Below are positions 44,388-53,249 of a stretch of 64,000 bases of DNA, piece by piece. Position 1 is the stretch's first letter; the number at the start of each line of letters is the position of its first letter. A model generated the notes under the pieces. It made no database searches and was not told the origin of the DNA. It was given only the letters and a program-made list of their open reading frames with translations. Origin of the DNA: Lachnospiraceae bacterium (GTDB lineage: Bacteria; Bacillota_A; Clostridia; Lachnospirales; Lachnospiraceae). A program made the position numbers and the translations under genes. Location: the NCBI GenBank assembly GCA_016291475.1, contig JAEEXJ010000001.1, forward strand, positions 1-64,000, written 5' to 3'.

Positions 44388-45326
44388 ATGTCGGAACTAA
44401 CTGTAATAGTACCCTGTAAAAATGAGGAGGAAGCCATTCCTCTTTTCTATAAAGAACTGATAGCTCAGACTTCTTTTCTCGAGAAGAGAGGAACCGAGCT
44501 TAAGGTGATATTCATAGACGACGGTTCCGATGACAAAACCGTTGAAGTGGTAAGGGGACTTCATGAAAGTGATCCAAGAGTTCACATGATCTCTTTTTCC
44601 AGGAATTTCGGTAAGGAAGCTGCCATGTATGCGGGACTTAAGGCTGCAGCGGATTCCGACTATGCGGTTATCATGGATGCGGATCTTCAGGATCCCCCCT
44701 CACTTCTCGAAGAGATGTTTTCATACATCGATGAGGGATATGATTCGGTTGCCACAAGGCGCGTTACCAGAAAGGGCGAGCCTCCCATCAGAAGTTTTTT
44801 TGCAAGACGTTTTTATAAGGTTATGAAAAAACTCTCGGACACCGAGATCATGGACGGTGCCAGAGATTACAGGCTGATGACAAGCCAGTTTATTACCGCT
44901 GTACTTTCCATGACCGAATACAACCGCTTTACCAAGGGAATATTCGGATGGGTCGGATACGAGACCAAGTGGATTGACTTTGAGAATGTTGACAGAAGTG
45001 CCGGAAAGACCAAGTGGAATTTTTGGGGACTGGTTATGTATTCACTGGAAGGTATCACTGCATTTTCAACCAAGCCTCTTGTGATGAGTTCATTGATCGG
45101 AATTCTTTTTTGCTTTATTGCTTTTGTGATGACTGTATTTATAGTTGTCAGAAGGGCTGTTTTCGGCGATCCCGTTGACGGCTGGGCAAGCCTTATGACG
45201 GTTATAGTGTTCTTGGGCGGTGTGCAGTTTTTCTGCACGGGTATACTGGGTCAGTATATTGCCAAGGCTTATCTCGAAGTAAAAGATCGCCCGCTTTATC
45301 TTAAGAATGAGAAAAACTGCTTCTGA
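44388..45326 (+). CDS. Polyisoprenyl-phosphate glycosyltransferase, family 2 (GtrB/DPM1-like)
   Basis: This 312-residue membrane enzyme has a GT-A domain: LTVIVPCKNEEEAIPLFYKE, IFIDDGSDDKT, SFSRNFGKEAAMYAGL and the metal site IMDADLQDPP. It also has RVTRKGEPPIRSFFARRFYK, DGARDYRLM and two C-terminal helices. It most likely transfers glucose or another sugar from UDP-sugar to undecaprenyl phosphate for transport to the outer face. The ATG at 44388 has a CGGAGG site; a longer in-frame start runs back into the terminator. Confidence 0.9.
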   Translation: MSELTVIVPCKNEEEAIPLFYKELIAQTSFLEKRGTELKVIFIDDGSDDKTVEVVRGLHESDPRVHMISFSRNFGKEAAMYAGLKAAADSDYAVIMDADLQDPPSLLEEMFSYIDEGYDSVATRRVTRKGEPPIRSFFARRFYKVMKKLSDTEIMDGARDYRLMTSQFITAVLSMTEYNRFTKGIFGWVGYETKWIDFENVDRSAGKTKWNFWGLVMYSLEGITAFSTKPLVMSSLIGILFCFIAFVMTVFIVVRRAVFGDPVDGWASLMTVIVFLGGVQFFCTGILGQYIAKAYLEVKDRPLYLKNEKNCF

Positions 45327-45341
45327 CAAGGGTGTGCTGGG

Positions 45342-46340
45342 ATGGCAAAAACGGTTCTGCTTGTTCTATTTTTGATAATAGTTTCTTTTTTTTCGGGGCG
45401 TACCCTGATGCTGTTTTCCGCTCTCTTTTCCAAAAAGAAAGCGGACGTCTTCACATCATTTTGCGCAGGTACTTTAGTGGTCCTGTGCGTTTCTTTTGTA
45501 TCCCACTTGCTTACGGTCTTGCAAAGCGGAATTTTGGCGGATGAGAAAAAACTTGCCGGGATAGTTATGATCTCGGTGATGACTTTGTCATATTTTGCAT
45601 TTGTCATTCTGACCGTTGTCATGGGTAAGACCAAGGATGACAAGAAGAAGGAGAAAAGAAAACTTGATCCGGCATCGAAGATTGCTGTATGCATTGCGGG
45701 CTTGGCAGTGCTTGCAGTTCTCGTAACCGTCATATGCGGACTCAGGGTTAACTCTGTTGGGGATGAGACTTTAGAGACCGTCAGGGTTTTCGTAAAAAAC
45801 GGAGTGATGTATTCTGCGGATCCCTTAACCGGCATGCCTTATGCGGAGGGCGTTCCCATGAGATACAAGATCCTGAGCCTTCCCGGATTGTACTCGGTTT
45901 TCGTATCAGCTTTCGGAACTTCACCCGAGATACTTTTATATAACATCATGCCTGCATTCTGGTTTGTATCCGGACTTTGCGCCATGTTTGCCTTATCGAA
46001 GAGTATCTTCGGCGGAAAAGAAAACGAGATTTTTAATCGCAGCGTTTTTATGACAGGCGTCATTTTGTTTACATATGCGGCTGATCTTTCATCCTATGCT
46101 CAGGGCTTTTCGGTCCTGTCGCAGATGTGGACGGGAACGGCAATAAGGATCTGGGTTCTGATCCCCTTTATGCTGTATCTTCTCTTTGAGAAGAAATATA
46201 TTTTGGCGCTTCTTCCCGCGTTATGTGAAGTTTTTATCTGCAGAACTCAGTACGGTATAGGATTTTGTGCATGCATCTATGTGATGTACGTACTCAGCTT
46301 GTTTGCGGTAAGGAGGGTGAAATGCTTAAAGGCCTCCTGA
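45342..46340 (+). CDS. Polytopic membrane protein, N-terminal part of a possible GT-C-like protein
   Basis: This 332-residue protein has about eight hydrophobic helices and a loop around 145-175 (NGVMYSADPLTGMPYAEGVP). The topology and the loop between early helices resemble GT-C membrane glycosyltransferases or DUF6077-type clostridial proteins, which are often longer. It ends abruptly (VRRVKCLKAS), and the next gene, in the next frame, continues with more helices and a soluble domain. A frameshift splitting one long gene is therefore possible. By position it belongs to the surface-polysaccharide cluster. Confidence 0.65.
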   Translation: MAKTVLLVLFLIIVSFFSGRTLMLFSALFSKKKADVFTSFCAGTLVVLCVSFVSHLLTVLQSGILADEKKLAGIVMISVMTLSYFAFVILTVVMGKTKDDKKKEKRKLDPASKIAVCIAGLAVLAVLVTVICGLRVNSVGDETLETVRVFVKNGVMYSADPLTGMPYAEGVPMRYKILSLPGLYSVFVSAFGTSPEILLYNIMPAFWFVSGLCAMFALSKSIFGGKENEIFNRSVFMTGVILFTYAADLSSYAQGFSVLSQMWTGTAIRIWVLIPFMLYLLFEKKYILALLPALCEVFICRTQYGIGFCACIYVMYVLSLFAVRRVKCLKAS

Positions 46341-47155
46341 CAGATTGCATAATACATTTCAGAGAATGCATTATTTTGAACGCTTCGCTTTTTACGGCAT
46401 GTATTGCCGGAGCGGTTATGCTCGGAAAGAGCGGCAGGAAAACGGATGAGAGGATCAAGGCACTTCTTTTGATGACTCTCGTATCATTTGTTCTTTTGAT
46501 ATGTCCCGCAAGTGCATCCGTAATAAGGGTTGTATTCGGAACATATTATGATGTGCCGGATATATGGGGAATCATCCCTTTGATACCTCTTGGCGCCATA
46601 TGCCTCTCGGGTATGGTGGGTGAGCTTTTCTCTGATCTTCGTAAGGAGAAAAAAAGTACTGCAGCTTTGGCCTGTGCGTTTATGGCAGGTGCCGTGCTTC
46701 TGTGCGGGTCACTCGGAACACCTGTAGAGAGGACGGCCGGAAGGTATGAGAATGCATCGGTATCCGAAAAGGAAGCAGCCGTCTATATATGCGAGAATTA
46801 TGATGCCTGCGCGGTAGTCGCAAATGATGATATCACCGCAGCTCTTCACGGAATATCCGGGGGCATTACCACTTTGTACGGAAGAGATATGTGGGACGGA
46901 AGGCTTACCAAGAACCGTCTCGGAACTTATTCTCCTGAGTTAAGACAGCTGCGGGATGATCTTCTTGATATGGAAGACAACAAGTTTTACCTCGCTCCCG
47001 AAGTTTGCAAAGAAGCTTTTGAACTGGGCGCCGGACTTGTGGTTGTGCCCGGAGACTGCGACCCGTATTCTTTTGAAGCCGAAGGCTTCTGCTATGAAGA
47101 ATTCACCGCATCAAACGGTGAGAGTTTTTATTTTGTTTACGGAGGTATTCTATGA
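46322..47155 (+). CDS. Membrane protein with extracytoplasmic domain, possible C-terminal partner of the previous gene
   Basis: This 277-residue protein has about four hydrophobic helices in the first 150 residues and a soluble tail (SEKEAAVYICENYDACAVVA ... LYGRDMWDGRL). The tail is of the sort seen at the end of bacterial GT-C or DUF6077-like proteins. It has a strong AAGGAGGGTGAA ribosome site before the ATG at 46322, which supports it as a real gene. It overlaps the end of the previous frame by 19 bp, and the upstream part of its own frame stays open. It is cotranscribed with a glycosyltransferase gene, overlapping it by 4 bp. Confidence 0.65.
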   Translation: MLKGLLTDCIIHFRECIILNASLFTACIAGAVMLGKSGRKTDERIKALLLMTLVSFVLLICPASASVIRVVFGTYYDVPDIWGIIPLIPLGAICLSGMVGELFSDLRKEKKSTAALACAFMAGAVLLCGSLGTPVERTAGRYENASVSEKEAAVYICENYDACAVVANDDITAALHGISGGITTLYGRDMWDGRLTKNRLGTYSPELRQLRDDLLDMEDNKFYLAPEVCKEAFELGAGLVVVPGDCDPYSFEAEGFCYEEFTASNGESFYFVYGGIL

Positions 47156-47901
47156 TAAGCGTAGTAATACCTGTTTATAATCTTGAAAAATATATAGAGC
47201 ATACACTGGATTCGGTGCTTGCACAGAATATTCCCGATATAGAGATCATTCTTGTGGACGACATGAGCACGGATAATTCGGTGGGCACCATCAATATGTA
47301 CAAGGCCCGCCACATTGAAGCTCCCATCAGACTTATCGAGCCCGGTAAGAAGCTGAAGGCTCATGGTGCCAGAAATCTGGGAATCCGTGAAAGCGGCGGA
47401 AGGTATATCGCATTTTTGGACGGAGACGATCTCTGGATGGAGGGGAAGCTTGAAAAACAGTTGAAACTCATGGAAGAGAAGAAGTGTGGATTCTGCTACA
47501 CGGGATATGAATTTGCGGATAAGGATGCAAATCCCATGGGCAAGGTGGTTAAGGTGCCTTCGAAGATCAGTTACAGAAAGGCTCTTTGCAATACCACGAT
47601 CTTTACTTCAACGGTGATCTTCGATACGGAGATCGTGCCGAAGGAAGAACTGGTATTTCCCGATATAAAGTCGGAGGATACGGCACTTTGGTTCAAGCTT
47701 CTTCGTAAAGGCTATGCCGCAATGGGTGTGTGCGAGAATCTGGTGCTTTACAGAAGGATCGGTAATTCTCTTTCTTCGGATAAGTCCGATTCTGCACGCC
47801 GTATCTGGAATCTGTACCGTCAGTCGGAAAAGCTGCCCTTTATATACAGCTGCTTTTGCTTTATAGGCTGGGGATTTAACGCAATAAAGAGAAGACTTTA
47901 G
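47152..47901 (+). CDS. Family 2 glycosyltransferase
   Basis: This 249-residue soluble GT-A enzyme begins ISVVIPVYNLEKYIEHTLDS. It has IEIILVDDMSTDNSVG, ARNLGIRESGGRYIAFLDGD and the metal-binding DGDDLW, then FTSTVIFDTEIV and FPDIKSEDTALWF in the acceptor half. This is the EpsH/EpsJ kind of exopolysaccharide glycosyltransferase. It overlaps the previous gene as ATGA. A 248-bp repeat element begins at its last base. Confidence 0.9.
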   Translation: MISVVIPVYNLEKYIEHTLDSVLAQNIPDIEIILVDDMSTDNSVGTINMYKARHIEAPIRLIEPGKKLKAHGARNLGIRESGGRYIAFLDGDDLWMEGKLEKQLKLMEEKKCGFCYTGYEFADKDANPMGKVVKVPSKISYRKALCNTTIFTSTVIFDTEIVPKEELVFPDIKSEDTALWFKLLRKGYAAMGVCENLVLYRRIGNSLSSDKSDSARRIWNLYRQSEKLPFIYSCFCFIGWGFNAIKRRL

Positions 47902-48148
47902 GTGACAGTGGGGACGCTTCTATTTTGTCACCAAATGATTCAATGGAGGGTTCCTTCACTCCTGGGGTCCTGCCGCGGTACATAATTCTCTCGCTTTTCG
48001 GGGTCAGGCGGCCCTGGAACCATGATGGTTATACCTCATGCCGCAGACCACCGAAGTCTCGACAATCATGTATCCGCGTCACCCCGCGGAGTACAGGAAC
48101 CGCTCCCGATAGACATAGTTACAAAATAGAAGCGTATACGTTGTCACC
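47901..48148. repeat. 248-bp element bounded by 31-bp inverted repeats (BIME/MITE-like)
   Basis: The left end GGTGACAGTGGGGACGCTTC (47901 on) and the complement of the right end GGTGACAACGTATACGCTTC (ending 48148) match in 26 of 31 positions. The left copy is itself a hairpin, GGTGACA ... TGTCACC (47901-47932), of the GGGGACG family seen elsewhere. The 185 bp between them hold no convincing gene; they contain GGTCCTGCCGCGG and CCGCGGAGTACAGGAACC, which are partly complementary. Two inverted REP units with a spacer would be a BIME; a small non-autonomous transposon is the alternative. No duplicated target site is obvious. Confidence 0.75.
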
Positions 48149-48149
48149 A

Positions 48150-48158
48150 TGATATAAT
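48150..48158 (+). promoter_or_regulatory. Extended -10 promoter before the second family-2 glycosyltransferase
   Basis: TGATATAAT (48150-48158) is an extended -10 box placed 2 bp after the repeat element. The transcript would start near 48165, only about 3 nt before the ATG at 48168, with no ribosome site, so a leaderless mRNA is possible. Confidence 0.4.
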
Positions 48159-48167
48159 AAATTAGTT

Positions 48168-49160
48168 ATGGATAAGCCTTTAGTAAGCATCGTAATACCT
48201 GTGTATAACGCCGCAAAGTACCTTGAGCGGTCGATTGGCAGTGTCCGTAAACAGACTTATGAGAATCTGGAGATCATATGCGTTGATGACGGCTCTGTGG
48301 ATGAGTCACTGCAGATGCTTAACGGCTATGCCGCGGAGGATCCCAGGGTCAAGGTCATATCCAAAGACAACGGCGGATCGTCCTCTGCCAGAAATGCGGG
48401 ACTTAAAATCGCAACAGGCAAATATATAGGTTTCATCGATGCTGACGACCATATCGAAGAAGATATGTATATGAACCTTGTATACGCATTGGAGAACGAC
48501 TATGATGCGGATGCGGCTCAGATACTTTCCTGTGAGGAAGATGAAGAAGGCAAAGTGATCAAGGCTTTCGGTGAAGGCTTTGATGAAGCGGAAGTCTTTA
48601 CGGGAAGGGAATTTTTCAGAAGTCTTTTGCTCCACAGGGGAGACAGTTCGTTTTGCACGAAGCTTTTCAGGAAGGACTTCTTCGAAGGGTTTTCTTTTTC
48701 CGAGGGGAGACTTAATGAGGATTTCGAGCTCTTGGTAAATATGAGCTCGTCCATAAGAAAACTACTTGCGGTGAGAAAACCGGGATATCATATAATCCTT
48801 CGCGGGCAGAGTAATACAAGAGGCACTTATAAGCAGAGCTTTTACGAGAACGTAATGGAAAATGCGGATAAGATGCTGGAACTTACGGACAGGAAATTTC
48901 CGGAGTACAAAGACGACGCGATCCATTTTTATCTGATGCAGGCAATGTGGTTTCTGCTCCACATACCGGCGGATGAGATGACTAATGACAATGCGCTTTA
49001 TACTTCGGTGATGAAGAAGGTTAAAGTGTTCAGAGGAAATATCCTCAGGGATAGGAACTTTTCAGGAAAGCATAAGAGAAATCTGATGCTGTTTGCATTC
49101 CTTCCGGCAAGATTTGTAAAAAAGACACATGAAAGACTCAAGAAAAGAAATGATCATTAA
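48168..49160 (+). CDS. Family 2 glycosyltransferase (WbbD/WcaA type)
   Basis: This 330-residue GT-A enzyme starts MDKPLVSIVIPVYNAAKYLE. It has ICVDDGSVDESLQML, DNGGSSSARNAGLKIATGKY and the metal site IGFIDADDHIEEDMY. The C-terminal part, with FCTKLFRKDFFEGFSFSEGR and RLNEDFELLVNM, fits galactosyl- or glucosyl-type capsule transferases. It begins a second segment of the cluster after the repeat element. Its end overlaps the sugar-transferase gene by 11 or 32 bp. Confidence 0.88.
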   Translation: MDKPLVSIVIPVYNAAKYLERSIGSVRKQTYENLEIICVDDGSVDESLQMLNGYAAEDPRVKVISKDNGGSSSARNAGLKIATGKYIGFIDADDHIEEDMYMNLVYALENDYDADAAQILSCEEDEEGKVIKAFGEGFDEAEVFTGREFFRSLLLHRGDSSFCTKLFRKDFFEGFSFSEGRLNEDFELLVNMSSSIRKLLAVRKPGYHIILRGQSNTRGTYKQSFYENVMENADKMLELTDRKFPEYKDDAIHFYLMQAMWFLLHIPADEMTNDNALYTSVMKKVKVFRGNILRDRNFSGKHKRNLMLFAFLPARFVKKTHERLKKRNDH

Positions 49161-50592
49161 CGACGAACACTACAAAAAAGATCAAATACTTGAGAGCACA
49201 AAGAGACTTATCAATCTGATGCTCTGTATGGGATGCATAGGACTGGAGATAGCAATCTTCGGTCTTCATTGGTATTTTCATTTCCAGCACAGTGTTGTTG
49301 AACCTTTGAGAAATTTCTGGTTCAAGGGTCACATTCTTGAGATAGCGATCTACGGTGTGATCCTTTTGATGTTCTCCAACATGTACGGCGGAATGAGACT
49401 TGGATATCTTAAAAATTCCGAGATTGTTTTTTCGCAGCTTTTTGCAACGCTCCTTGCGGGAATAATGATCTATGGTGAACTTTCCATTATGGCATTCCAG
49501 CTGTTCAGACTTCCCTATTTCATATACATGGGAGTTGAGCAGTTCCTTGTGGTAGTTATCTATATTCCTATTGCAAATAAGATATACAGGCATCTTTTCC
49601 CGCCCAGAAAACTTCTCATGATCTACGGAAGCAAGCAGCCCGATGTTCTGAGCGAGAAGTTCGAGACCAGAAAAGATAAATACAAGATCACCGACCGTAT
49701 CGAAGTTGAACAGGGATACGAAGCGGTTGTTAAAAGGATCGAGGAAGACTTTTCTGCCGGTAAATGCAACGCCGTTGTTATCGGTGATATCACCGTTGAA
49801 GAGAGAAAACAGATAATCAAGTATTGCTACGGCAATTCCATCAGGTTTTACCTTTTCCCCAAGATCGGTGATGTAATAATGACCGGTGCGGAGGAACTTC
49901 ACGTATTTGATTCTCCCATACTTCTTACCAGGGAGTATTCGCTTACTATCGAGGAGAGAGTGATCAAGCGTACCATCGATATTGTTTTCTCACTGATACT
50001 TATCGTTTTGACTTCTCCCTTTATGCTTCTTACGGCACTTGCGGTTAAGCTCTATGACCACGGCCCGGTTCTTTACAAGCAGGTAAGATGCACAAGAAAT
50101 GCTAGGGAGTTCAAGATCTATAAATTCAGATCCATGAGAGTCGATGCGGAGAGCGACGGAGTTGCAAGGCTTGCAAGCAAGGGCGATTCCAGGATCACTC
50201 CCGTTGGAAAGTTCATCAGGAAATGCAGACTGGATGAGCTTCCTCAGCTCTTTAATATCTTAAAGGGTGAAATGTCCTTCATAGGCCCCAGACCCGAGCG
50301 CCCCGAGATAATCAAGCAGTATGTTGAGATCATGCCCGAGTTTGCATACCGCATGAAGGTTAAGGCAGGGCTTGCCGGATTTGCACAGGTCTATGGAAAA
50401 TATAACACTTCACCTTACGACAAATTAAAGCTGGATCTTATCTATATCGAAAAATATTCGCTTATGCTGGACCTTAAGCTCATGCTTCTTACACTTAAGG
50501 TTCTTCTCTGGCCCGATTCGACGGAAGGCGTTGATAAGGATCAGATAACCGCTCTTAAGAACGAAAAACAGAACGGCGGACGTGACGACTAA
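49129..50592 (+). CDS. Initiating undecaprenyl-phosphate sugar-1-phosphate transferase
   Basis: This polyprenyl-phosphate sugar transferase of about 487 residues (WbaP/WcaJ/EpsL-like) has four N-terminal membrane helices, a CoA-binding-like middle domain and the catalytic module. The module shows LIVLTSPFMLLTALAVKL, GPVLYKQVRCTRNAREFKIY, KFRSMRVDAE, the DE motif in CRLDELPQLFNILKGEMSFI and GPRPERPEI, then VKAGLAGFAQVYGKYNTSP. It links the first sugar phosphate to the lipid carrier, so it starts the repeat-unit assembly for this cluster. ATGs at 49129 and 49150 are both possible; neither has a strong ribosome site. Confidence 0.93.
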   Translation: MKDSRKEMIINDEHYKKDQILESTKRLINLMLCMGCIGLEIAIFGLHWYFHFQHSVVEPLRNFWFKGHILEIAIYGVILLMFSNMYGGMRLGYLKNSEIVFSQLFATLLAGIMIYGELSIMAFQLFRLPYFIYMGVEQFLVVVIYIPIANKIYRHLFPPRKLLMIYGSKQPDVLSEKFETRKDKYKITDRIEVEQGYEAVVKRIEEDFSAGKCNAVVIGDITVEERKQIIKYCYGNSIRFYLFPKIGDVIMTGAEELHVFDSPILLTREYSLTIEERVIKRTIDIVFSLILIVLTSPFMLLTALAVKLYDHGPVLYKQVRCTRNAREFKIYKFRSMRVDAESDGVARLASKGDSRITPVGKFIRKCRLDELPQLFNILKGEMSFIGPRPERPEIIKQYVEIMPEFAYRMKVKAGLAGFAQVYGKYNTSPYDKLKLDLIYIEKYSLMLDLKLMLLTLKVLLWPDSTEGVDKDQITALKNEKQNGGRDD

Positions 50593-51921
50593 ATGAAAGT
50601 ATTATGGCTATGCAATCTCATACCGCCTCAGGCAGGCGAGATTCTCGGCATCTCAGGCATTCCCAAGGAAGGCTGGGTCGAGGGTCTTATGACCGCCATG
50701 GCTTCTAAGGCTTCCGAAGTTAGCCTTGCCATTGCATTTCCCGTTTCCGAGGAGCATGACGGAAAAAGGGATTCCTTTGTGATAGGCGAAAATTTTGAGG
50801 TTACTTTCTTTGCTTTCCGTGAGGATACCGTTCACCCCGAAACATTCGATCCTTCTCTCGAAGGAAGGATGAATAGGATACTGGATGAGTTCCATCCCGA
50901 TGTGGTCCATATTTTCGGAACCGAATTTCCTCATGCACTTGCAATGGGCAGGGCTGTGTGCGGCGATGATTTCCATTACCATCCCGGGAGAGAAAGACTC
51001 CTGATTACATTCCAGGGAATCTGTGCGGCTGTGGCTGCGGATTACATGGCTTGTCTTCCCGATGAGATCGTATCATCCACGACCTTCAGAGATACGGTGA
51101 AGAAGGATTCCATAAAACAGCAGCAGGAAAAATTTCAGGCAAGAGCCCGCAATGAACTTGAAGCTGCAGGATACGCCGGGTACCTTGGCGGAAGAACTTC
51201 TTTTGACAAGAAATGGGCAACAAGACTCGGCCCCGAAGCTCAGTACAGATATGCAGGAGAGGTTATGAGAGCTGTGTTCTATGAACCTCTTCCGACGGAT
51301 ATTAACAGGGATGCAAACACCATATTTGTATCCGGAGCGGATTATCCTCTTAAGGGATTCCATATCCTGCTCAGGGCACTCATGGATATCAACTGGCCGG
51401 AACTGAAAATAAGAGTTGCGGGTCAGAATATAGTTTCCAGAAATACTTTTAAAGAGAAAGTAAAGATCTCCGAATACGGGAAATATCTGGGAGATCTGAT
51501 AGAGAGAGGAAATCTTCAGGGTAAGGTTGAATTCCTCGGAAGGATCTCCGCAGAGCAGATGAGAGAGGAATATCTGAAGTGCGGAATGTATATCTGTCCT
51601 TCTTCCGTAGAGAATTCTCCCAATTCCATCGTGGAAGCTTCTCTTTGCGAAACTCCTGTTATAGCTTCCAGAGTCGGGGGAATCCCCGATATCATCGAGG
51701 ATAAAAAAGAATGCCTTCTCTATGACTGTAATGCAAGAAAACCTCTCGATGAAGTTGCGGCATCGCTTCGAGGATGTATCGAAGCCGTTATGGCAGATCC
51801 CGAAGCTGCAAAAAACAGAGCAAAAGCCGCAAGGAGGAGAGCTCTCAAGGAACATGATCCCGGGACTGTTGCGGATCAGATGATCGGGATTTACACGGAG
51901 ATGTGCGGCAGAGATTCATGA
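50593..51921 (+). CDS. Glycosyltransferase family 4 (GT-B fold)
   Basis: This 442-residue GT-B enzyme begins MKVLWLCNLIPPQAGEILG. The C-terminal domain has DYPLKGFHILLRALMDI, KVEFLGRISAEQMREEYLKC, CPSSVENSPNSIVEASLCET and SRVGGIPDIIEDKKECLLYD, which form the nucleotide-sugar site with its E-x7-E element. It follows the initiating transferase directly and overlaps the next GT-B gene by 4 bp. It should add an inner sugar of the polysaccharide repeat. Confidence 0.9.
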   Translation: MKVLWLCNLIPPQAGEILGISGIPKEGWVEGLMTAMASKASEVSLAIAFPVSEEHDGKRDSFVIGENFEVTFFAFREDTVHPETFDPSLEGRMNRILDEFHPDVVHIFGTEFPHALAMGRAVCGDDFHYHPGRERLLITFQGICAAVAADYMACLPDEIVSSTTFRDTVKKDSIKQQQEKFQARARNELEAAGYAGYLGGRTSFDKKWATRLGPEAQYRYAGEVMRAVFYEPLPTDINRDANTIFVSGADYPLKGFHILLRALMDINWPELKIRVAGQNIVSRNTFKEKVKISEYGKYLGDLIERGNLQGKVEFLGRISAEQMREEYLKCGMYICPSSVENSPNSIVEASLCETPVIASRVGGIPDIIEDKKECLLYDCNARKPLDEVAASLRGCIEAVMADPEAAKNRAKAARRRALKEHDPGTVADQMIGIYTEMCGRDS

Positions 51922-53183
51922 AGATTGTCTTTGTATCCAATTATATAAATCATCATCAGATTCCCTTTTGCGAGGCCATGATAGAAAAGCTTGGCCCCGC
52001 GGGGGATTTTGTTTTTATCCAGACGGAAAAGATAGAAGAAGAGCGTACTTCCATGGGGTGGAAAGATGAGACCCTGGCATATGTGATGAGGGCATACGAA
52101 AGTGAGAAAGTTCACGAAGAGTGCCTTAAAAAGATCATGGATGCGGACTGTGCTCTCATAGGCTGGACCACGGATATGTCCCTTGTTATGCCCAGACTTA
52201 AGAAGGGAGCACTTACGCTTCGAATAAGCGAAAGGCTCTACAAGAAGAGCCAGCTCTACGCATACAATCCCAGAGGGCTTTTGGCCAAATACAAAGAGCA
52301 TACAGCATTCAGAAAAGGTCCCGTATATCTCATGTGCGCAGGTGCTTATGTTGCATCGGATTACGGAATTTTCAGCGCATACCCCGGCAAGAAATTCAAA
52401 TGGGGTTATTTCCCCGAGTTAAAAGAATACGGAAATGAAGACCCTGCCGAGCTTAAATCCAAACCGGGTGACCCTGTAAGGGTGCTGTGGGCCGGAAGAT
52501 TCATAGGCTGGAAGCATGCGGAGAATGCACTTTTAGTTGCCGGAAAGCTTCAGGAAGAAGGTATTCCTTTCCATATGGATATCATCGGAACAGGTGAGAT
52601 GGAAGAAGAGTTAAAGCAGATCACCGCTTCCAAGAGGCTTATCGAGAATGTGACTTTCACGGGCCCCATGGAGCCTTCAAAGGTCCGTGAGTATATGGAA
52701 AAAGCGGATATATTTATCTCTACCAGTGACAGACAGGAAGGTTGGGGCGCGGTTATCAACGAAGCCATGAACTCATCCTGCTGCATGATAGTTCCGGCGG
52801 AAGCAGGCGCAGTTCCATATATGATCGAAAACGGATACAACGGATATGTGTTTAAGTCCGATGATACCGATGAACTTTTATCATGTGCAATGCAGGCTGC
52901 AAGATATCCCGATATCAGGAAGAAGATGGGCAGACGCGCATACGAGACCGTGAGATATACCTGGAATGCAGCAAACGCAGCAGACAGAATGGTGCAGCTC
53001 ATAGGAATCCTGTCTGATGCCTGGGGAATCGCCGAAGACGAATGCGGAGTTCCTTCAAGAGAAGTTCCCACAGAGACTGTTATCCCCTGGGATGAAGGCC
53101 CCTGCTCGAGAGAAGAGGTGCGGGATGAATCCGTAGTCATCGAAGAGGCACTTAAGTTTGATAAATCCGAAGACGAGTATTAA
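51918..53183 (+). CDS. Glycosyltransferase family 4 (GT-B fold), second copy
   Basis: This 421-residue GT-B enzyme starts MKIVFVSNYINHHQIPFCEA. It has LWAGRFIGWKHAENALLVAG, FTGPMEPSKVREYMEKADIF, STSDRQEGWGAVINEAMNSS and EAGAVPYMIENGYNGYVFKS. The last part is acidic and atypical (EECGVPSREV ... DKSEDEY). The ATG at 51918 overlaps the previous stop as ATGA. It is the last glycosyltransferase of the cluster; no flippase or polymerase is recognised, unless the membrane proteins at 45342-47155 serve that purpose. Confidence 0.88.
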   Translation: MKIVFVSNYINHHQIPFCEAMIEKLGPAGDFVFIQTEKIEEERTSMGWKDETLAYVMRAYESEKVHEECLKKIMDADCALIGWTTDMSLVMPRLKKGALTLRISERLYKKSQLYAYNPRGLLAKYKEHTAFRKGPVYLMCAGAYVASDYGIFSAYPGKKFKWGYFPELKEYGNEDPAELKSKPGDPVRVLWAGRFIGWKHAENALLVAGKLQEEGIPFHMDIIGTGEMEEELKQITASKRLIENVTFTGPMEPSKVREYMEKADIFISTSDRQEGWGAVINEAMNSSCCMIVPAEAGAVPYMIENGYNGYVFKSDDTDELLSCAMQAARYPDIRKKMGRRAYETVRYTWNAANAADRMVQLIGILSDAWGIAEDECGVPSREVPTETVIPWDEGPCSREEVRDESVVIEEALKFDKSEDEY

Positions 53184-53232
53184 GGTGACAGAAGAGAGTT
53201 GGCATCATTGCGTGGACTTCGACATTGTCACA
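53184..53232. repeat. GGTGACA ... TGTCAC stem-loop at the left edge of the AT-rich island
   Basis: GTGACA (53185-53190) pairs with TGTCAC (53226-53231). The interior has lost the GGGGACGG core but keeps the position and ends of the family. It lies 1 bp after the last glycosyltransferase and before the first island gene, marking the compositional boundary. Confidence 0.55.
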
Positions 53233-53249
53233 CAATTTAGAGGATTACA

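Noticed and set aside
47925..48152. 75-residue open frame inside the 248-bp repeat element
   Set aside because: It has no ribosome site or recognisable protein pattern and includes the inverted repeat ends.
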